Position numbers and translations under genes: made by a program. The notes under the pieces were generated by a model, which saw only the letters and a program-made list of their open reading frames with translations, ran no database searches and had not been told where the DNA came from. DNA of 64,000 nucleotides, from positions 124,001 to 188,000 of the forward strand of contig JAPEVC010000019.1 of assembly GCA_027946555.1 (NCBI GenBank), in the 5' to 3' direction. Source of the DNA: Gnomoniopsis sp. IMI 355080 (Eukaryota > Ascomycota > Sordariomycetes > Diaporthales > Gnomoniaceae). Shown here piece by piece: positions 37,394-49,300 of the stretch (position 1 is its first letter; each line of letters opens with the position of its first letter).

Positions 37394-37908
37394 TCAAATG
37401 ATGCCCGGCTCGCTTCGCTCCGCCTCAGCTGAATTGGTCTCTGCCCTATTCAACAAACACAGCTCATATTGTCTGATATCCAGAGGCCCGGCGGACCAGA
37501 GCATGAGAGCTTGAATATGGACAGCCACAGCGTCCTTTCCAGCCTTCCGGATCTTGCTCGCGGGCTTTGGTGGTGATGCCGAAATATAACCAATGACATT
37601 CACCCACTGGCCGATTGCTGTCTTCTCAGCGTCAAGCTTTTCCAGCAGTAGGCGCACATCAACCACAGCCGTCACTTCAGACGTCTTTGGAAAGTTATGC
37701 TGGAGGGTCAGCTGCGCCGACACCATGGAGTATGAAGTGACACTGTGGAGCGAATTAGCTTAATTGTTCACAGCCGTGTTTTAGAAAAGTGTTTGCAGGA
37801 GGAAGGAAGAAAAACTGACCATCCCAGCAATCGTACTTTGTCTCCCGAAGCATACCTCGGCAAGGAAGACAGCAGAGTGAGCTGCGAGGGTAAAGGGCCG
37901 TTGGACAT
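37394..37908 (-). CDS. TEN1: CST telomere complex subunit Ten1
   Basis: Predicted 145-residue OB-fold protein that pairs with Stn1 in the CST complex, capping telomere ends and helping fill-in synthesis by polymerase alpha. Exons on the minus strand: 37908-37820 and 37742-37394, with a 77-bp intron (gtcagt/ccacag). The spliced protein reads MSNGPLPSQLTLLSSLP, then GDKVRLLGCVTSY across the intron, LTLQHNFP, VDVRLLLEKL and IGQWVNVIGYI. This is the normal order of the fungal Ten1 family (PF12658), and the length is normal. Exon 1 is too short to be seen as an open frame by itself, so a frame-only search misses the true start. Its promoter is divergent from SNF7. Confidence 0.82.
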
Positions 37909-38576
37909 TGTCCCGATCAAGGACCATAACACGCGATCGGTCGCGGACTCTTGGGCAGATCCATCTCAAAAAACAACACTTGATGCACATACGTTGAGGA
38001 GCTGACTAGGGGACAGATGTGAGAGTAAAAGTCACCATTGCATTCTGCGTCTTGTTGTTCGTGAATGTCGTCGATATGACTTTCGCTCTGCCTGATACTG
38101 ATCCAGGTTGACTAAACACGCACGGACCACGTCTTGACGGAGCCTACTATTTCGGGACTAGCGCAGGGCTGTCAGCGGTCCCGGGATCGAACTGCATCAT
38201 ACCTTATGCCTACGTGACTACCAGGCTTCTCTTATCGACATTACATCCTACCTACGTATCAAGACCGCCGGGACTGAACCCATACCGACGACGACAACAA
38301 CGACAACGACGACGCCCGCATTACAAGCCCGCCTCTTTTCGCCCTTTCTTCTTTGGACCTGTGGCAACGACGCTCCGGACTCGACAGCTGCGACGTCGCC
38401 ATCGGTGGCCTCGACCCCGCCGTGCCGTAATCATCGTTTTCCGAACAATCGGCAACGAGACCACGTCTTCTATCAACAAGCAGCCTGATAAGCATCAGCT
38501 GCGTTTTTTTCGCACTCTGTCGCGGCATTCCAGCGCATTCAACACTCCTCTCAACGCACTTGACGCCAACGACAAG
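37909..38576. promoter_or_regulatory. divergent promoter region, TEN1 / SNF7
   Basis: About 670 bp between two divergent genes. The SNF7 side is a long leader rich in CGA/ACGACA triplets. It stays open in frame with SNF7 from 38214 but has no in-frame ATG, so it is treated as leader. Confidence 0.45.
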
Positions 38577-39444
38577 ATGTCTGGCTGGGGCCTAGGCTGG
38601 TTTGGCGGCGGCTCTGCCCAGGCGAAGAAAAACGCGCCGAAGAATGCCATCCTCAACTTGCGCTCCCAACTTGACATGCTGCAGAAGCGTGAGAGGCATC
38701 TACAGACCCAGATAGACGAGGCCGAAGCAAAGGCCAAGAAATTTGTTGGCAAGGACCGCAAGAGTGAGTGAAGAGCATGGCGAAGAGTAGATTAAAGGTG
38801 GTGGTTCACATGTCGACTGACGCTTTTCTTCACAGCTGCCATTGCCGCACTCCAGCGCAAGAAGGATCACCAACAGGCGCTTGAGCAAAATGAAAAAACG
38901 ATGCGGACCTTGGAGCAGCAGATCAACGCTATCGAGAGTGCCAACATCACTGCGACGACATTCAAGTCGCTTAAGGAGGCCGCTGATGTTTTGACAAAAA
39001 TTCAACAGGACATCACGCCCGAGAAGGTGGACCAAGTCAAGTACGCATCTCGTCTCGTCATTTGGTATACGTGTGATTTTTCCTGACAAGTCTGTATTAG
39101 GGACCGACTCGACACAGCGAATGGCATCAACGAGGACATCAACAACATCATTGCAAGTGGCGTAGACGAGGATCAGGAAGATCTGGAAGATGAGCTCGCA
39201 CAACTTGAGCAGGAGGCAAAGGACGAGCAAGTACAAGATTTGACCAACAAGATGCTAGACACCGGTAGCGTGCCGGTGTCGGATCAGATGCAGCGTGTAC
39301 CCGCAGCGCCAACGGGAGAGAGTAAGTTCCAACACTTGCATCACTTCATTGTTTACTTTGCACTGACAATTTGGGATAGTCAAGAGAACAAGGCCGATGA
39401 CCGAAGACGAGGAACTCGAAGAGCTACAGCTGGCAATGAATTGA
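38577..39444 (+). CDS. SNF7: ESCRT-III subunit Snf7/Vps32
   Basis: Predicted 225-residue endosomal protein that polymerises on membranes to form intralumenal vesicles; in fungi it also serves the ambient-pH (Pal/Rim) pathway. Exons: 38577-38763, 38836-39040, 39101-39321, 39380-39444. The N-terminal MSGWGLGWFGG amphipathic start is typical of Snf7. The basic first half (RERHLQTQIDEAEAKAKK, ALQRKKDHQQALEQNEKTM) forms the core hairpin. The acidic second half ends with DEELEELQLAMN, the MIM1-like terminal helix bound by Vps4. The tiny last exon supplies exactly this helix, which supports the splice choice. Length and order are normal for the family. Confidence 0.95.
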
Positions 39445-40551
39445 TCCAATCGAGCGCATGTGCAAATGCGAGTACGGACCAGTCACATGGGCTCTCAGCG
39501 AGAGGGAGAAGGTCAGAATGGCCGCGGGCGAATAGTGAGGCAGTGGGCAAGTTTGTTTTACGCATTGTGAGATTGGAGAGCTTCAAGAGGACCTTTGGAC
39601 CTTTGGTGTGGCGTTGGCGTACGATGGTTGCATTCTCGTTTGATGGGATGGATAGGGCAAGCTAGTCACCTTACACAAGAACCACACACAGGGCCGTCCC
39701 CTTTTGGACCTTCATGATGAGTTGTGATGTGCCCGTTAGTTGGGAAACGTTCCAGTCTGCACAACCAGGCCCCCGGCTGGAAACGAGGGGCGGGCGAGAG
39801 AGGACATCTCACGACACTGCTCGCATGTGACATCGACGATCTTCACGACGTAGGGTAGGCCACACAAAGGCAGTAACCGCGGAAGATCTTCTACACATAC
39901 ACTCGCCTTAATTGTTGAGCGAATTACAGCATCAAGGATCATCAACTCGGAGTGTGCGACGGAATGCTGTCTCCGTACCTCAGTAGGTGGTCAGCACGCT
40001 GAAAGTTCGCGCAGCAAGCTGGCAAGGCGGCCTCTCTTAGAGACAAGGCTGCCAACATACGACATTCGATTAAACCCGGACCTTGATGTGCAAGCAAACC
40101 CCAGGCTTGTCCTGAAAGTTTTCGTTCCCCAGACCGCCCTTTGGCTTTGACTCAAGCTTGCGGCGCAAGGCTGATGAAGGTGGATTCTCCGATGGAATCT
40201 GCAGCCTTGGAACCCGGCCATCAGCACTTGATCGCCTGTGTTGGGCAGCAGAGTCTATGAACCTTGGAATAATGCAGGTGGAGACGCGTCGTGCCGGATG
40301 AGCCCGTGCGCGATGGGCATCGTGATCTGAATATCGTGCTTTTCCACCTTTGATTTGGAACATTAACGAATACTACGCAGTAGATTACCCTCGTAGCAAC
40401 AACCATTGGACCGAAGAGCTCTAAAGCAGTAACTTCGAACCCCGGCCTGAGTTATGTATGGGGTGCTGAAAGCCACACTATCCCAGGATGCTTTGCAGTA
40501 TCTTCTCCCTGCATCTTATCGAAGGAGAAAGTTGCGCCTCCATGTTTCTAT
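39445..40551. other. intergenic, no gene seen
   Basis: 3' region of SNF7 and about 900 bp beyond. Minus-strand frames at 39991-40406 show no recognisable product. Confidence 0.5.
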
Positions 40552-40972
40552 TTAGGAGAGGCTTGGTGCGTTTTGTGGTTGTCGGGCAGCCCGACCTGTC
40601 CTGCCAGTGAAGACAAAGTAGACTTTTTCGGGCGAGTAGCGACCAACGAATCGGGAGTGGTTGCCCCGCGTTTCCAGACCCATCGCATGAATTTCTCTCG
40701 TAGATTTCATGGAACGATTCCACAGTTGCGGAATTTTCAATGTCCCGCAGAACATCAACAAAAATCTCATTACCTAGAATGGCTTGACCGCGAAGCTTTG
40801 CAAGTTTGGTTGGCAGGTAACGTACCTGATCCGATGTGTGTTAGCGCCAGCCTAAAGTAGAACCTTTGGCCCCTACAAACGACTCAATATGGAATCCCAC
40901 TTGCACATCCGCATCCTCCTTCTCGAACTTGCTAAGCCATCTTTGGGTGTTATCCTCACGATGACTCGCCAT
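40552..40972 (-). pseudogene. Candidate relic of an unknown fungal gene
   Basis: On the minus strand an ATG at 40972 opens a 32-codon exon (40972-40877). A 51-bp intron follows (gtaggg donor, CTAAC branch, gatcag acceptor). A second exon from 40825 continues VRYLPTKLAKLRGQ, AILGNEIFVDVLRDIEN and VESFHEIYERN. The frame then shifts by one base near 40682-40684, at a GGG. The other frame carries NHSRFVGRYSPEKVYFVF and ends ARQPQNAPSLS with TAA at 40552. Both halves have the amino-acid balance of real protein, and removing one G would join them. Either this is a decayed gene, there is a base-call error, or the resemblance is chance. I do not recognise the family. No signal peptide or catalytic motif is visible. 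Confidence 0.4.
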
Positions 40973-40998
40973 ACCTACCTATATCCAAGGTGAATGAA

Positions 40999-41199
40999 TT
41001 ACGGAGGATCGGGCGGCTTGAAGTAAACCTTGTGTCCGGCCTCGCCAGCTGGCAGCTTGAGATTCGCGAGCGCAACCCTCCTGCTCGTCTTATTGAAGTA
41101 CACCCATGCTGGCCACCGGTTTCGTGAACTTGGGATGCCTGACAAACGAGCATGAGACGTCCTTTTTCCATGTAAACTTGCCAAATTACTACGGTACAT
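40999..41199 (-). other. Candidate C-terminal coding exon, unknown
   Basis: A 66-codon minus-strand frame just upstream of the relic. Its second half reads WPAWVYFNKTSRRVALANLK, then LPAGEAGHKVYFKPPDPP and a stop. This looks like the end of a real protein rather than random translation. An ATG opens it at 41199, but an upstream exon may exist. It may belong to the same decayed locus as 40552-40972, or be chance. No family recognised. Confidence 0.25.
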
Positions 41200-43350
41200 G
41201 ATTTATCGCACCACGGCATCGCCAACTGAACGGAACGCATAAAGGAGACGGCCAATACCCACGTGCTTAACGCCTCGGATATCATCTCTGCATGCCCCAC
41301 ACGGGGGTCATCGATTCACCACTGTTGACACTTACCGGTTGGTATCTCATTGCCTAAATTGGGCTGAAAGAATCATCATTACTATTTGGACTTGGCGCCC
41401 ATTGCTTTTGGTGCGTTGCATCGACACAGGAAATTCGATGTCCTGCGCTGCGACTCAAATGCAAGGATCGCGATAAGCGACCAGTGTGTTGGCGAGCCAC
41501 GTAGCACGCGTCAAGAGGAAGAGGGCGCAGGAAAAAAAAAAAAGGGAAAAAAATCAGTGGCCCTGCTGTGGTGGTACACACCCACGCACTGGAGAAACGG
41601 TACCTCGTGCAGCCGGCGGCACCCTCACGAACCGTAATGTGCGCCAGCAAACTTCCGTTTGTCAACGCTTTGCATGGTGCCTTGGATCCAGCCCGTTTTC
41701 TCCGGCGGGTAGGGGAGTTTCAACTATCCATAAGGCTCTTCCTCTCCGAGCAGGGCCCGATTCATGCCGTAATAGAACCAACTTTTAAGTGCCCCTAGAT
41801 GCAAAGCTCAGAGAAATTCCAAGCACAGAATTGTGACAGGTCTCTGAATGTGTCGGTACCCGGAACTGTCAGGTACCAGACTGTCCCTTAGCTCACGCCA
41901 ACATGCAACTAAGGCCTAGAAGGGCGGTAGCCCGCATCCATCCGCGGCAGTACAACGTCCAGCCCGCCCACACCTCGCCATGTCGTCCGACACACACAGC
42001 TCAGTCCGTTGGCGGGCGGCACAATGGTCATGAGAGCACGGCAAACCTCTCGAACGACTTCCTACTTGATGCCTGACGGTGAGACGGTGAGCACAGCTCA
42101 CGGCGTCTAAGACGCACGGTATCTGTCTCGCAGATCTGCGTGCATGATACTGAGCTTGGCTCTCTGCGTATTGGGCTGCCAGGCATATGCCATCCGATCC
42201 TGGTCTCTCTATATTGCTGATTGGATTTTCATACAAGTCTCACATATCATTTCGATGATTTGCCCAGCTTTGCTCTCGCTATGCCCCGAGTTAACTGTTC
42301 GATCAGTATCGACGTGGCGCCAGTCCTCGTGACGACGTTAAATTGGCCAATAGATCCACTTCTACATGCTGGTCGCTGGAGGACAAGCTTTCCACTTTCG
42401 ATCATCGCTTCGCTGGCATTGATGGACCCGACGATTTTTTCTCGCAAGTGGGTACCGTGGGAGATTTCGCCTTGGAGCGATCCCTCACAACGAATCGTCT
42501 CTTTTCCCCGTTGTCCCAGTGACCCCTCCTCCTTCCTATGAATTATCTCACTGTGTTCACAGTGTGATACGGAGTTATTTTTCATTTCCATTGGTGATAT
42601 ACCCAAATTCTGTGGGGGCATCAACACTACGCGCCAGTTCCTTTGTCAATTGCCGGGACATCCCATCCCACACATGGGATCGTATCTCTCATTTTTCTCT
42701 CTCTCAGGTTGCTTTCCAGTGCTCACCATCACGTCCCTCACCTTTGCAAGCACTTCCTGGTATTTCCTAGCATAGGATCTGGGATTGCTCTCGATCACGA
42801 TACCCATTCCTGTTATTGTCTTAAAGGCAGCTTCATCAAATACCAAGCAGCTGCAGCATTTTTCTGTTGTTGCGACTTCCTCTCAGCACAAGTTTTGGTC
42901 CTGTAAGCACATTTATACACGTCAAGTGTGTTTTCCTTGTCCTCTTTTTGCTACGTCTGTGAGCATACGGCAGAGTCAAGTAGCTTTCCATTAATCTTCC
43001 CTGCGTGCCACGACATCACACATGCTCGTGGACGCACGGCACAACAACAAAATCAAACTACACCAATCGTTTCCCCAAGCACCCCTCGCCCCACAAAGCC
43101 CAGAAAGCCTCACACGTCTCTTGTTGGGTACCGATCTTGGCCCGACCTGCACCTTCCCGCAGCTGCAAGTCCTAGGGCCCCCCAGAAGGGAAACTACCTA
43201 CCTACTTACGAAACCACCGTTTTGTTGACGTGCTGTGACCTGCATGGCCGACGGTAATATTAAGAGTGAGCCTCAGGAGCTCCCATCTCCTGCAGGTCTC
43301 TCTCTCTCCATTCCTGACCACCAGACTTCTGGACCAACGGTCTTGCCAGT
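41200..43350. other. 2.1-kb intergenic region, no gene seen
   Basis: Contains A-rich runs near 41534-41550 and several short frames without recognisable product. The last 500 bp is CT and CA rich and is probably the promoter and leader of the giant repeat gene. Confidence 0.45.
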
Positions 43351-46300
43351 ATGAGCTACCCAGCGCAGCAGACCTTCCGTCCCGTCGAGGCAAACATCGA
43401 TTTGTCTCGACTTCAATTTTCTGATTATTCTAATGCGGACCTGCAGGTTGCTGATTACTCAAAGGTTGAGTTTCTTGCGCCTTCTGATTCAGAGGAGGAG
43501 GAGTTTGACGAAGACGTCATGGAGTATGCATATGGTCAAGGTGAGATCCTTTCCAGAAGACTATGCTATCTCGCTGGTCTGGAAAAGCTATCACATACTA
43601 AGTGCTTTCTAGATGGAGCTCAAAGTGTGAGCGATGAGGTGCCAATGTCACCAGTATCTCCTACCTCTCCTATGGACTCTATCAGCAAAAAGACGGCCAA
43701 GAACAAGGCCAAGAAGGCAAAGCAAAAGGCCAAGGCCAAGGAGAAGAAGTCCGCAGCTGCTGCCCTTGTCAGCGGCGATAGTGCGCCGTCGTCCCGGCCG
43801 CAGACGCCTCTGTCTCCCCTCTCACCCACATCGCCCGTGTCGGGAGTGTTTTCGCCAGAAAACGGCAATGACACTGAGACCAACACTTCTTCCTCCTCAA
43901 AGAGCAAATCCAAGAAGAAGAAGAAGGCCAAGAAGAACAGCAGCATCTCAGAGGCGGCTGTTGCGCCTTCAACGTCTGAGCCTGTGGTAGTTGCTGAGCC
44001 CAAGGCTGAGGAGTCGGCACCAGCTGCTGAGCCCGAGCTTGAGGAGGCGAAGGTCGAGGAGCCTGAGCAACCCACTGCGTCAGTCCAGACCACTGAGGAG
44101 CCTAGTGCCCCGGCGCCAGTCGTGGATGAGCCTCAAACAAGTGAGACCAGTGCGCCCGAACCAGTTGTGGACGAGGCCCCATCAAACGAGGCCCCATCAG
44201 ACGAGGCCAGCGCTCCTGAACCAGCTGTAGAGGAGCCTGAAACACCAAAGGCTAGCGACGAGCCAGCTGCAGATGAGCCCCAAACAGTTGAGGCGAGCGT
44301 CCCCGAGCAACCTGCAACTGTAGATGAGCCCCAAACAACTGAGGCCAGCGCTCCTGAACCAACTGTGGAGGAGCCCCAAACAACCGAGGCCAGTGCCCCT
44401 GAGCCCAGCGTTTCCGAGACGGTTGCGGAAAGCACGCCTGAGACAGTTGAGACAGCGACACAGAATGACGAAGTGTCACTCGAGACTAGAGCTGAAGAAG
44501 CTCCCGTCTCCGAAGCGCAGGAAGCCGATGTCTCAGCGGCAAGTCCGGTTGAGGATGCGGCGCCATCCGCTCCTCACGAGGAGAGCTTACCTGTGGAGGA
44601 GGTGAAGGCTGTAGAGCAGGAATCTGCTCTTCAAGAGGCCGCACCTGCAAGCGAGGAAGTCGAGGCACCAGCAACAGAAGCCCCTGCCGCCACCGATGGT
44701 GATACCAAGCAAACAGAGGTCCCAGCTCAGGAGGCACCCGCTCCCGAAGTCGATACTCCGGAAGCTGAGGTCCAATCAAGTGAGGCACCTGCACCTGAAA
44801 TTGAGGCGGAGAGCAAGGAAACCGACACTCCTACTACAGAGGTCGCCGCAACCTCTCTCCCAGCCGAGGAGCAGGCCCAGACTGCCTCTGCAGATTCCGA
44901 GGTGAGCAAGGTCGACAATGAACAGCCAGTGGAATCTGCCTCTGCTGAATCGAACGAGCAACCATCCGTCGAGGAGACCGCGGCCGCCGAGCCCAGCGAG
45001 CCCACCAGCACCGACGAAGCCAAGCAACAATCCGTGGAAGAGACTGTCGACGCTGAGGCTACAGAGACTGCCCAGGACGCTTCGCCAAGCACCGCTGAGC
45101 CCGCCCAAGCCGCACCAAGCGAAGGCACGGCGTTGGAATCGACGAGCGAAAAGGTTGAGGAGGCAGCAGCCCCCGAGGTTGACAACGCCGAGGCGGAAAT
45201 TGTCGCCGTATCGGAATCGACCGAGGCCCAACCTGAGCCTGAGCAAGAGGCTGTCCAGACTCAACCAGAAACCTCTACCGACGAGCCGACTAAGGATTCC
45301 ACGACCGAAGTTCCAGAAACTGCTGATGACTCAACAACAGCCAAAGAGCAGGTGTCCGAACCAGAGGCGGCGGAGTCCGAAGTCGTCCCAAGTGCGGATC
45401 CTCTGGTCGAGGACAAGGAAGAGCAAGTCACCGAGCCCTCTACGGTCGGGGAAGATAGCCAAGTCCTTGCAGAAATCAAGGAGGCGCCGGCAGCCGAGCT
45501 CAGCAGCGACACTACCGAGAACGTCGAAGAAAGCCAGCCGGTACAGTCTGCCGAACCAGCCGCTGCTGTTGAGGATTCTACGCCTGTTATCGAGGAGGCT
45601 GCTCCCGTCGCAGAGGGAGTTGCTCCTACCGAGGAGTCAGCTCCGATTGTTGAAGAATCAGCACCTGCTGAAGAGCCCGCTCCAGTAACAGAGAAAGCTG
45701 CTGTAGTGGAAACTACACCCGTTGATGAGCCTGCAGCAGTTGAGGAGACTGCTCCTGTGACCGAGAAGCCTGCACTTGCTAACGAGGAATCTACGCCTGC
45801 TGCCGAAGAAACAGCAGCCGTTGAGGAATCTGTCCCTGTTGAGGAGACTACACCTGCTTCCGAAGAGCCTGCTCCTGTGGCTGAAGAATCTACACCAGCT
45901 GCCGAGGAATCTGCGCCCGTTAAGGAATCTGCAACTGTTGAGGAGACTGCTCCTGTAATTGAGGAACAAGCACCAACTGCTGAGGAACCTGCACCCGTCG
46001 AGGAGCCTGCAGCTGTTGAAGAGCCTGCAGCTGTTGAAGAGCCTGCACCTGCTGCCGAGGCATCTGCGCCCGTTGAGGAGTCTGCGCCCGTTGAGGAGCC
46101 TGCAGTTGTTGAAGAGCCTGCAGTTGTTGAAGAGCCTGCAGCTGTTGAAGAGCCTGCACCTGCTGCCGAGGAATCTGCGCCCGTTGAGGAGTCTGCAACT
46201 GTTGAGGAGACTGCTCCTGTAATTGAGGAACAAGCACCAACTGTTGAGGAGCCTGCAGCTGTTGAAGAGCCTGCAGCTGTTGAAGAGCCTGCACCTGCTG

Positions 46301-49300
46301 CCGAGGAATCTGCACCCGTTGAGAAGCCTGCTTCTGTGACTGAGGAGCCTGTTGCCGCGGTCGAGGAACCTTCAACTATCGAAGAGGCTGCTCCTGCAGC
46401 TGAGGAGACTGCTCCTGTTGAAGAGGCCGCTCCTACAGCTGAGGAGACTGCTACTGTTGAAGAGTCTTCTCCTGCAGTTGAGGAGGCCGCTCCTGTTGAA
46501 GAGGCCGCTCCTGTTGAAGAGGCCGCTCCTGTAGAAGAGACCGCTCCTACAGCTGAGGAGGCCGCTCCTGTTGAAGAGGCCGCTCCCGTCGAAGAGTCTT
46601 CTCCTGCAGTTGAGGAGACCGCTATTATCGAAGAGGCTGCTCCCGTCGAAGAGGCTGCCCCGATCGTTGAAAAGGATATCCCGGAGACAAACGTCCCAGA
46701 AGAATCTGCCAAGGAAGAAGTCGTGCCTGAAAACACTGAAAATGAGGCGCCTGCCGAGACTGTGGCTGAGCTGGAGAAGCCGGTGGAGGTGAAGGGAACG
46801 AACGAGGACAAGTCGAAAGATTTGAAGGATCCAGGTGAGAACTCCCGCGTTGCTGTTGTTGATGATACCCTCCCTACTATTCAAGGCGTTGTTGGCGAGA
46901 ACTATGTTGCTTCGAAGAGTCCTGTCTGCGCGAATTTGCCGGTTTTAGAGAAGGAATCCCAAAGCATACAAGGACAAGATGTTGAGAAAACGACAGCTGG
47001 CGAGGTCGCCCCTCCGCCATCGACGAGCGAGGAGCAGGAGGAATCGGCGAGCGAGGAGTCACATCAACAGACGGCCGTCGAAGACGCGAACCTCATGTCG
47101 AGCGCTGTCACCACGGATGATACACCTGCTACCATTGCGAGCGACAGCAACGTCGCGGACACGCCCAATGATGATACGCCGACTTCGACCGATAATGCCG
47201 GCGACGAAGCACCACTCGAGACGCCAATCGCCGAGGCACAAGTCGACGAGCCAATTGCAAGCGAAGACCCCGTCACAAAAGAAATTGAAACGCAATCTGG
47301 CCACGAAGGCGATGAAGCCAAATCAGACATGGCAATTGGTATGGCGGCAACCGGATATGTTATGACCGCTCCTCTGCTTGAAGCGACACGCGAGGTCACC
47401 AAAGACCCCGAAGTCAGCCCGAGCGAAGACATTTCTCAGAGTATCCCCGAGGAGCCATCAGCTCATGATCTTCCCCTTGCCCCATCCCCCAGCCCCAATG
47501 TTGCGAACACTGTCGAGCCCTCCGAGAGTTCTCCATCTGCCGGGTCACAGTACGGCACATTCCAAAAATCAGATCAACCAGAAGCAACGCAACAGCCCAA
47601 GGGTGAGCGTGAGCGTGCAAATGACGGTGCCGAGTCTTCAGCCAGGTCTCTCAAGAGCGTTGTGGTGAAGGACGAGGTTGTCAAGCCAAGCCCGGCTAGC
47701 ACTACATCAGGCAAGCTTACCATCCTAGCATCTGTTGCCCTCGGTGCGTATGCCGTGTTCAAACTTGCTAATGGTGCATGGGGCTCAAGGTACCCTTAAT
47801 CACCTTGAGCCGCCTAGCGAGAGCGAGCCCTTGTCAACTGCTGCAGGCGACGATTTGGACCCAGTCGTTGCGCAGCAAGAGGGCGAGCAAAAAACAGGGT
47901 CTGGGGACGAGGGTTTGGGGGAAAATGATCATGATGATGAAGCTGCTGTTGTGGAAGATACTACTGATGCAAAAGAAATCCCCACTCAAACGGATGGCGC
48001 TGAAACTTCGAATCAGCCCATCGAAGATTCCACACTTGAGGCGGATCCACCCAACTTGGATGCCGACGAAAAGCCTGAAATCAATCCGAGCGAAGAGATC
48101 GACTCGAATCAAATTCCAAATGAAAAAGAAGAGATTGAAGATCATACCGAAGATGCATCGCCACCACAGGTTGACACCACCTTAGACAGTGAAGCAGAAC
48201 CGAATCCTTCTCAAGACAGCAGCAGTCCAGACATAGAAGAGGACGACGGCGAAATCCCTCATCCAGACCAGCCACCAGCCTCTGCAGAGGAGATCCAACT
48301 GCCAGCTGAGGCCACAGACAATAATGTCTCAGAGGAGGTTTTGGCTCCGTCACCAAAAATCCAGGACCCCCCTGTTGAAACTCCCGAGGAGGAAGTCGCT
48401 GATAGCGCAGAGGCGGATGCACCATCGCCCGTGGCTGTCCTCGAGACGCAGAGCCCATCAGTTGCTCCTGAAGGCGAAGACAGCTCCAAAATATTGCACC
48501 CAGAACCAGTTTCCGAGGTCAGCGAACAGAAAGACGGACAAGATGAACTGCAAGACACGTCGCCCGGGACATCAACTGCATCAGATGCTGTACAGCATGA
48601 AGACAAGGACTCAGTTCAGCCCGAGACCGAATGTCAAGCTGAGCCTGAAAATATTCAAGATGCCGAAGCTTTGGCGCCAGCTCTTGTCAACAACGACAAC
48701 TCGGTAACACAAGGTTTGCCGCAGTCAGAGGGCGAGGACGAATTAGTTGCGCCACAAGAGGCGCCAAGCGATGGATCGGACGATATCAAGGCCGAGACTG
48801 CGCAAGCCACTGCAGACGAGCCCTCGATAGATTCTTCAGTCGCAGACCAAAACAACGAATCACCCTGCGAGGTATCTGCACAGGCCCTGGAGAAACCTAC
48901 CAGCAGTGACAACGTCGATGATGTTGAGCAGTCCCCGCCTAGCGACGATGTCGAAGCAAGTCCAGCGGCGCCAATCGACGCACACGCAACGTCGACCAAA
49001 GATGAAGATACTCAACCTGCCACTTTACATGCTGCCGTGCAATCCGACGAGTCTGCTTCGGTTGATGAAGCAAATTCGGCCCACCAAGATGCCCTTGAGA
49101 ATGAGATGGCCTCCTCGGAAGCACCAGAAACAACGACCAATGAAGAACAAGCAGTTGCCGATGTTTCTGAAGCCTCGGAGCCCGATAAAAGCGCCGTAGA
49201 TGCCAACGCGGCTGATCCAATCTCCGCAGATGCGGTCGAAGTACCAGAAGAACCCATCTCGAACTTATTGCCTGATCAGCAGGAGCCTGACCCACTCGAG

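Noticed and set aside
38170..38210. TTCGATCC-like sequence resembling a tRNA T-loop on the minus strand
   Set aside because: The flanking bases do not form a T stem, and no acceptor or anticodon stem can be drawn.
38214..38576. Arg-rich N-terminal extension in frame with SNF7
   Set aside because: No in-frame ATG upstream of 38577. Snf7 proteins start at MSGW-type sequence, so this is leader sequence that happens to stay open.
41530..41555. A-rich runs as the tail of a retroposed element
   Set aside because: No target-site duplication or upstream element body was visible.
45261..46811. 516-codon open frame antisense to the giant repeat gene (Ser/Ala/Gly/Thr-rich)
   Set aside because: It is the complement of the VEE/PAP codon repeat. 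Repeat bias removes stop codons on the other strand. No start context or independent features.
47735..47846. Separate start for the second half of the giant gene (ATG within 47740-47775)
   Set aside because: It would place a start codon inside the upstream coding region in another frame, which is unlikely for a nuclear gene. A 73- or 103-bp intron with a ctgcag acceptor explains the frame change.
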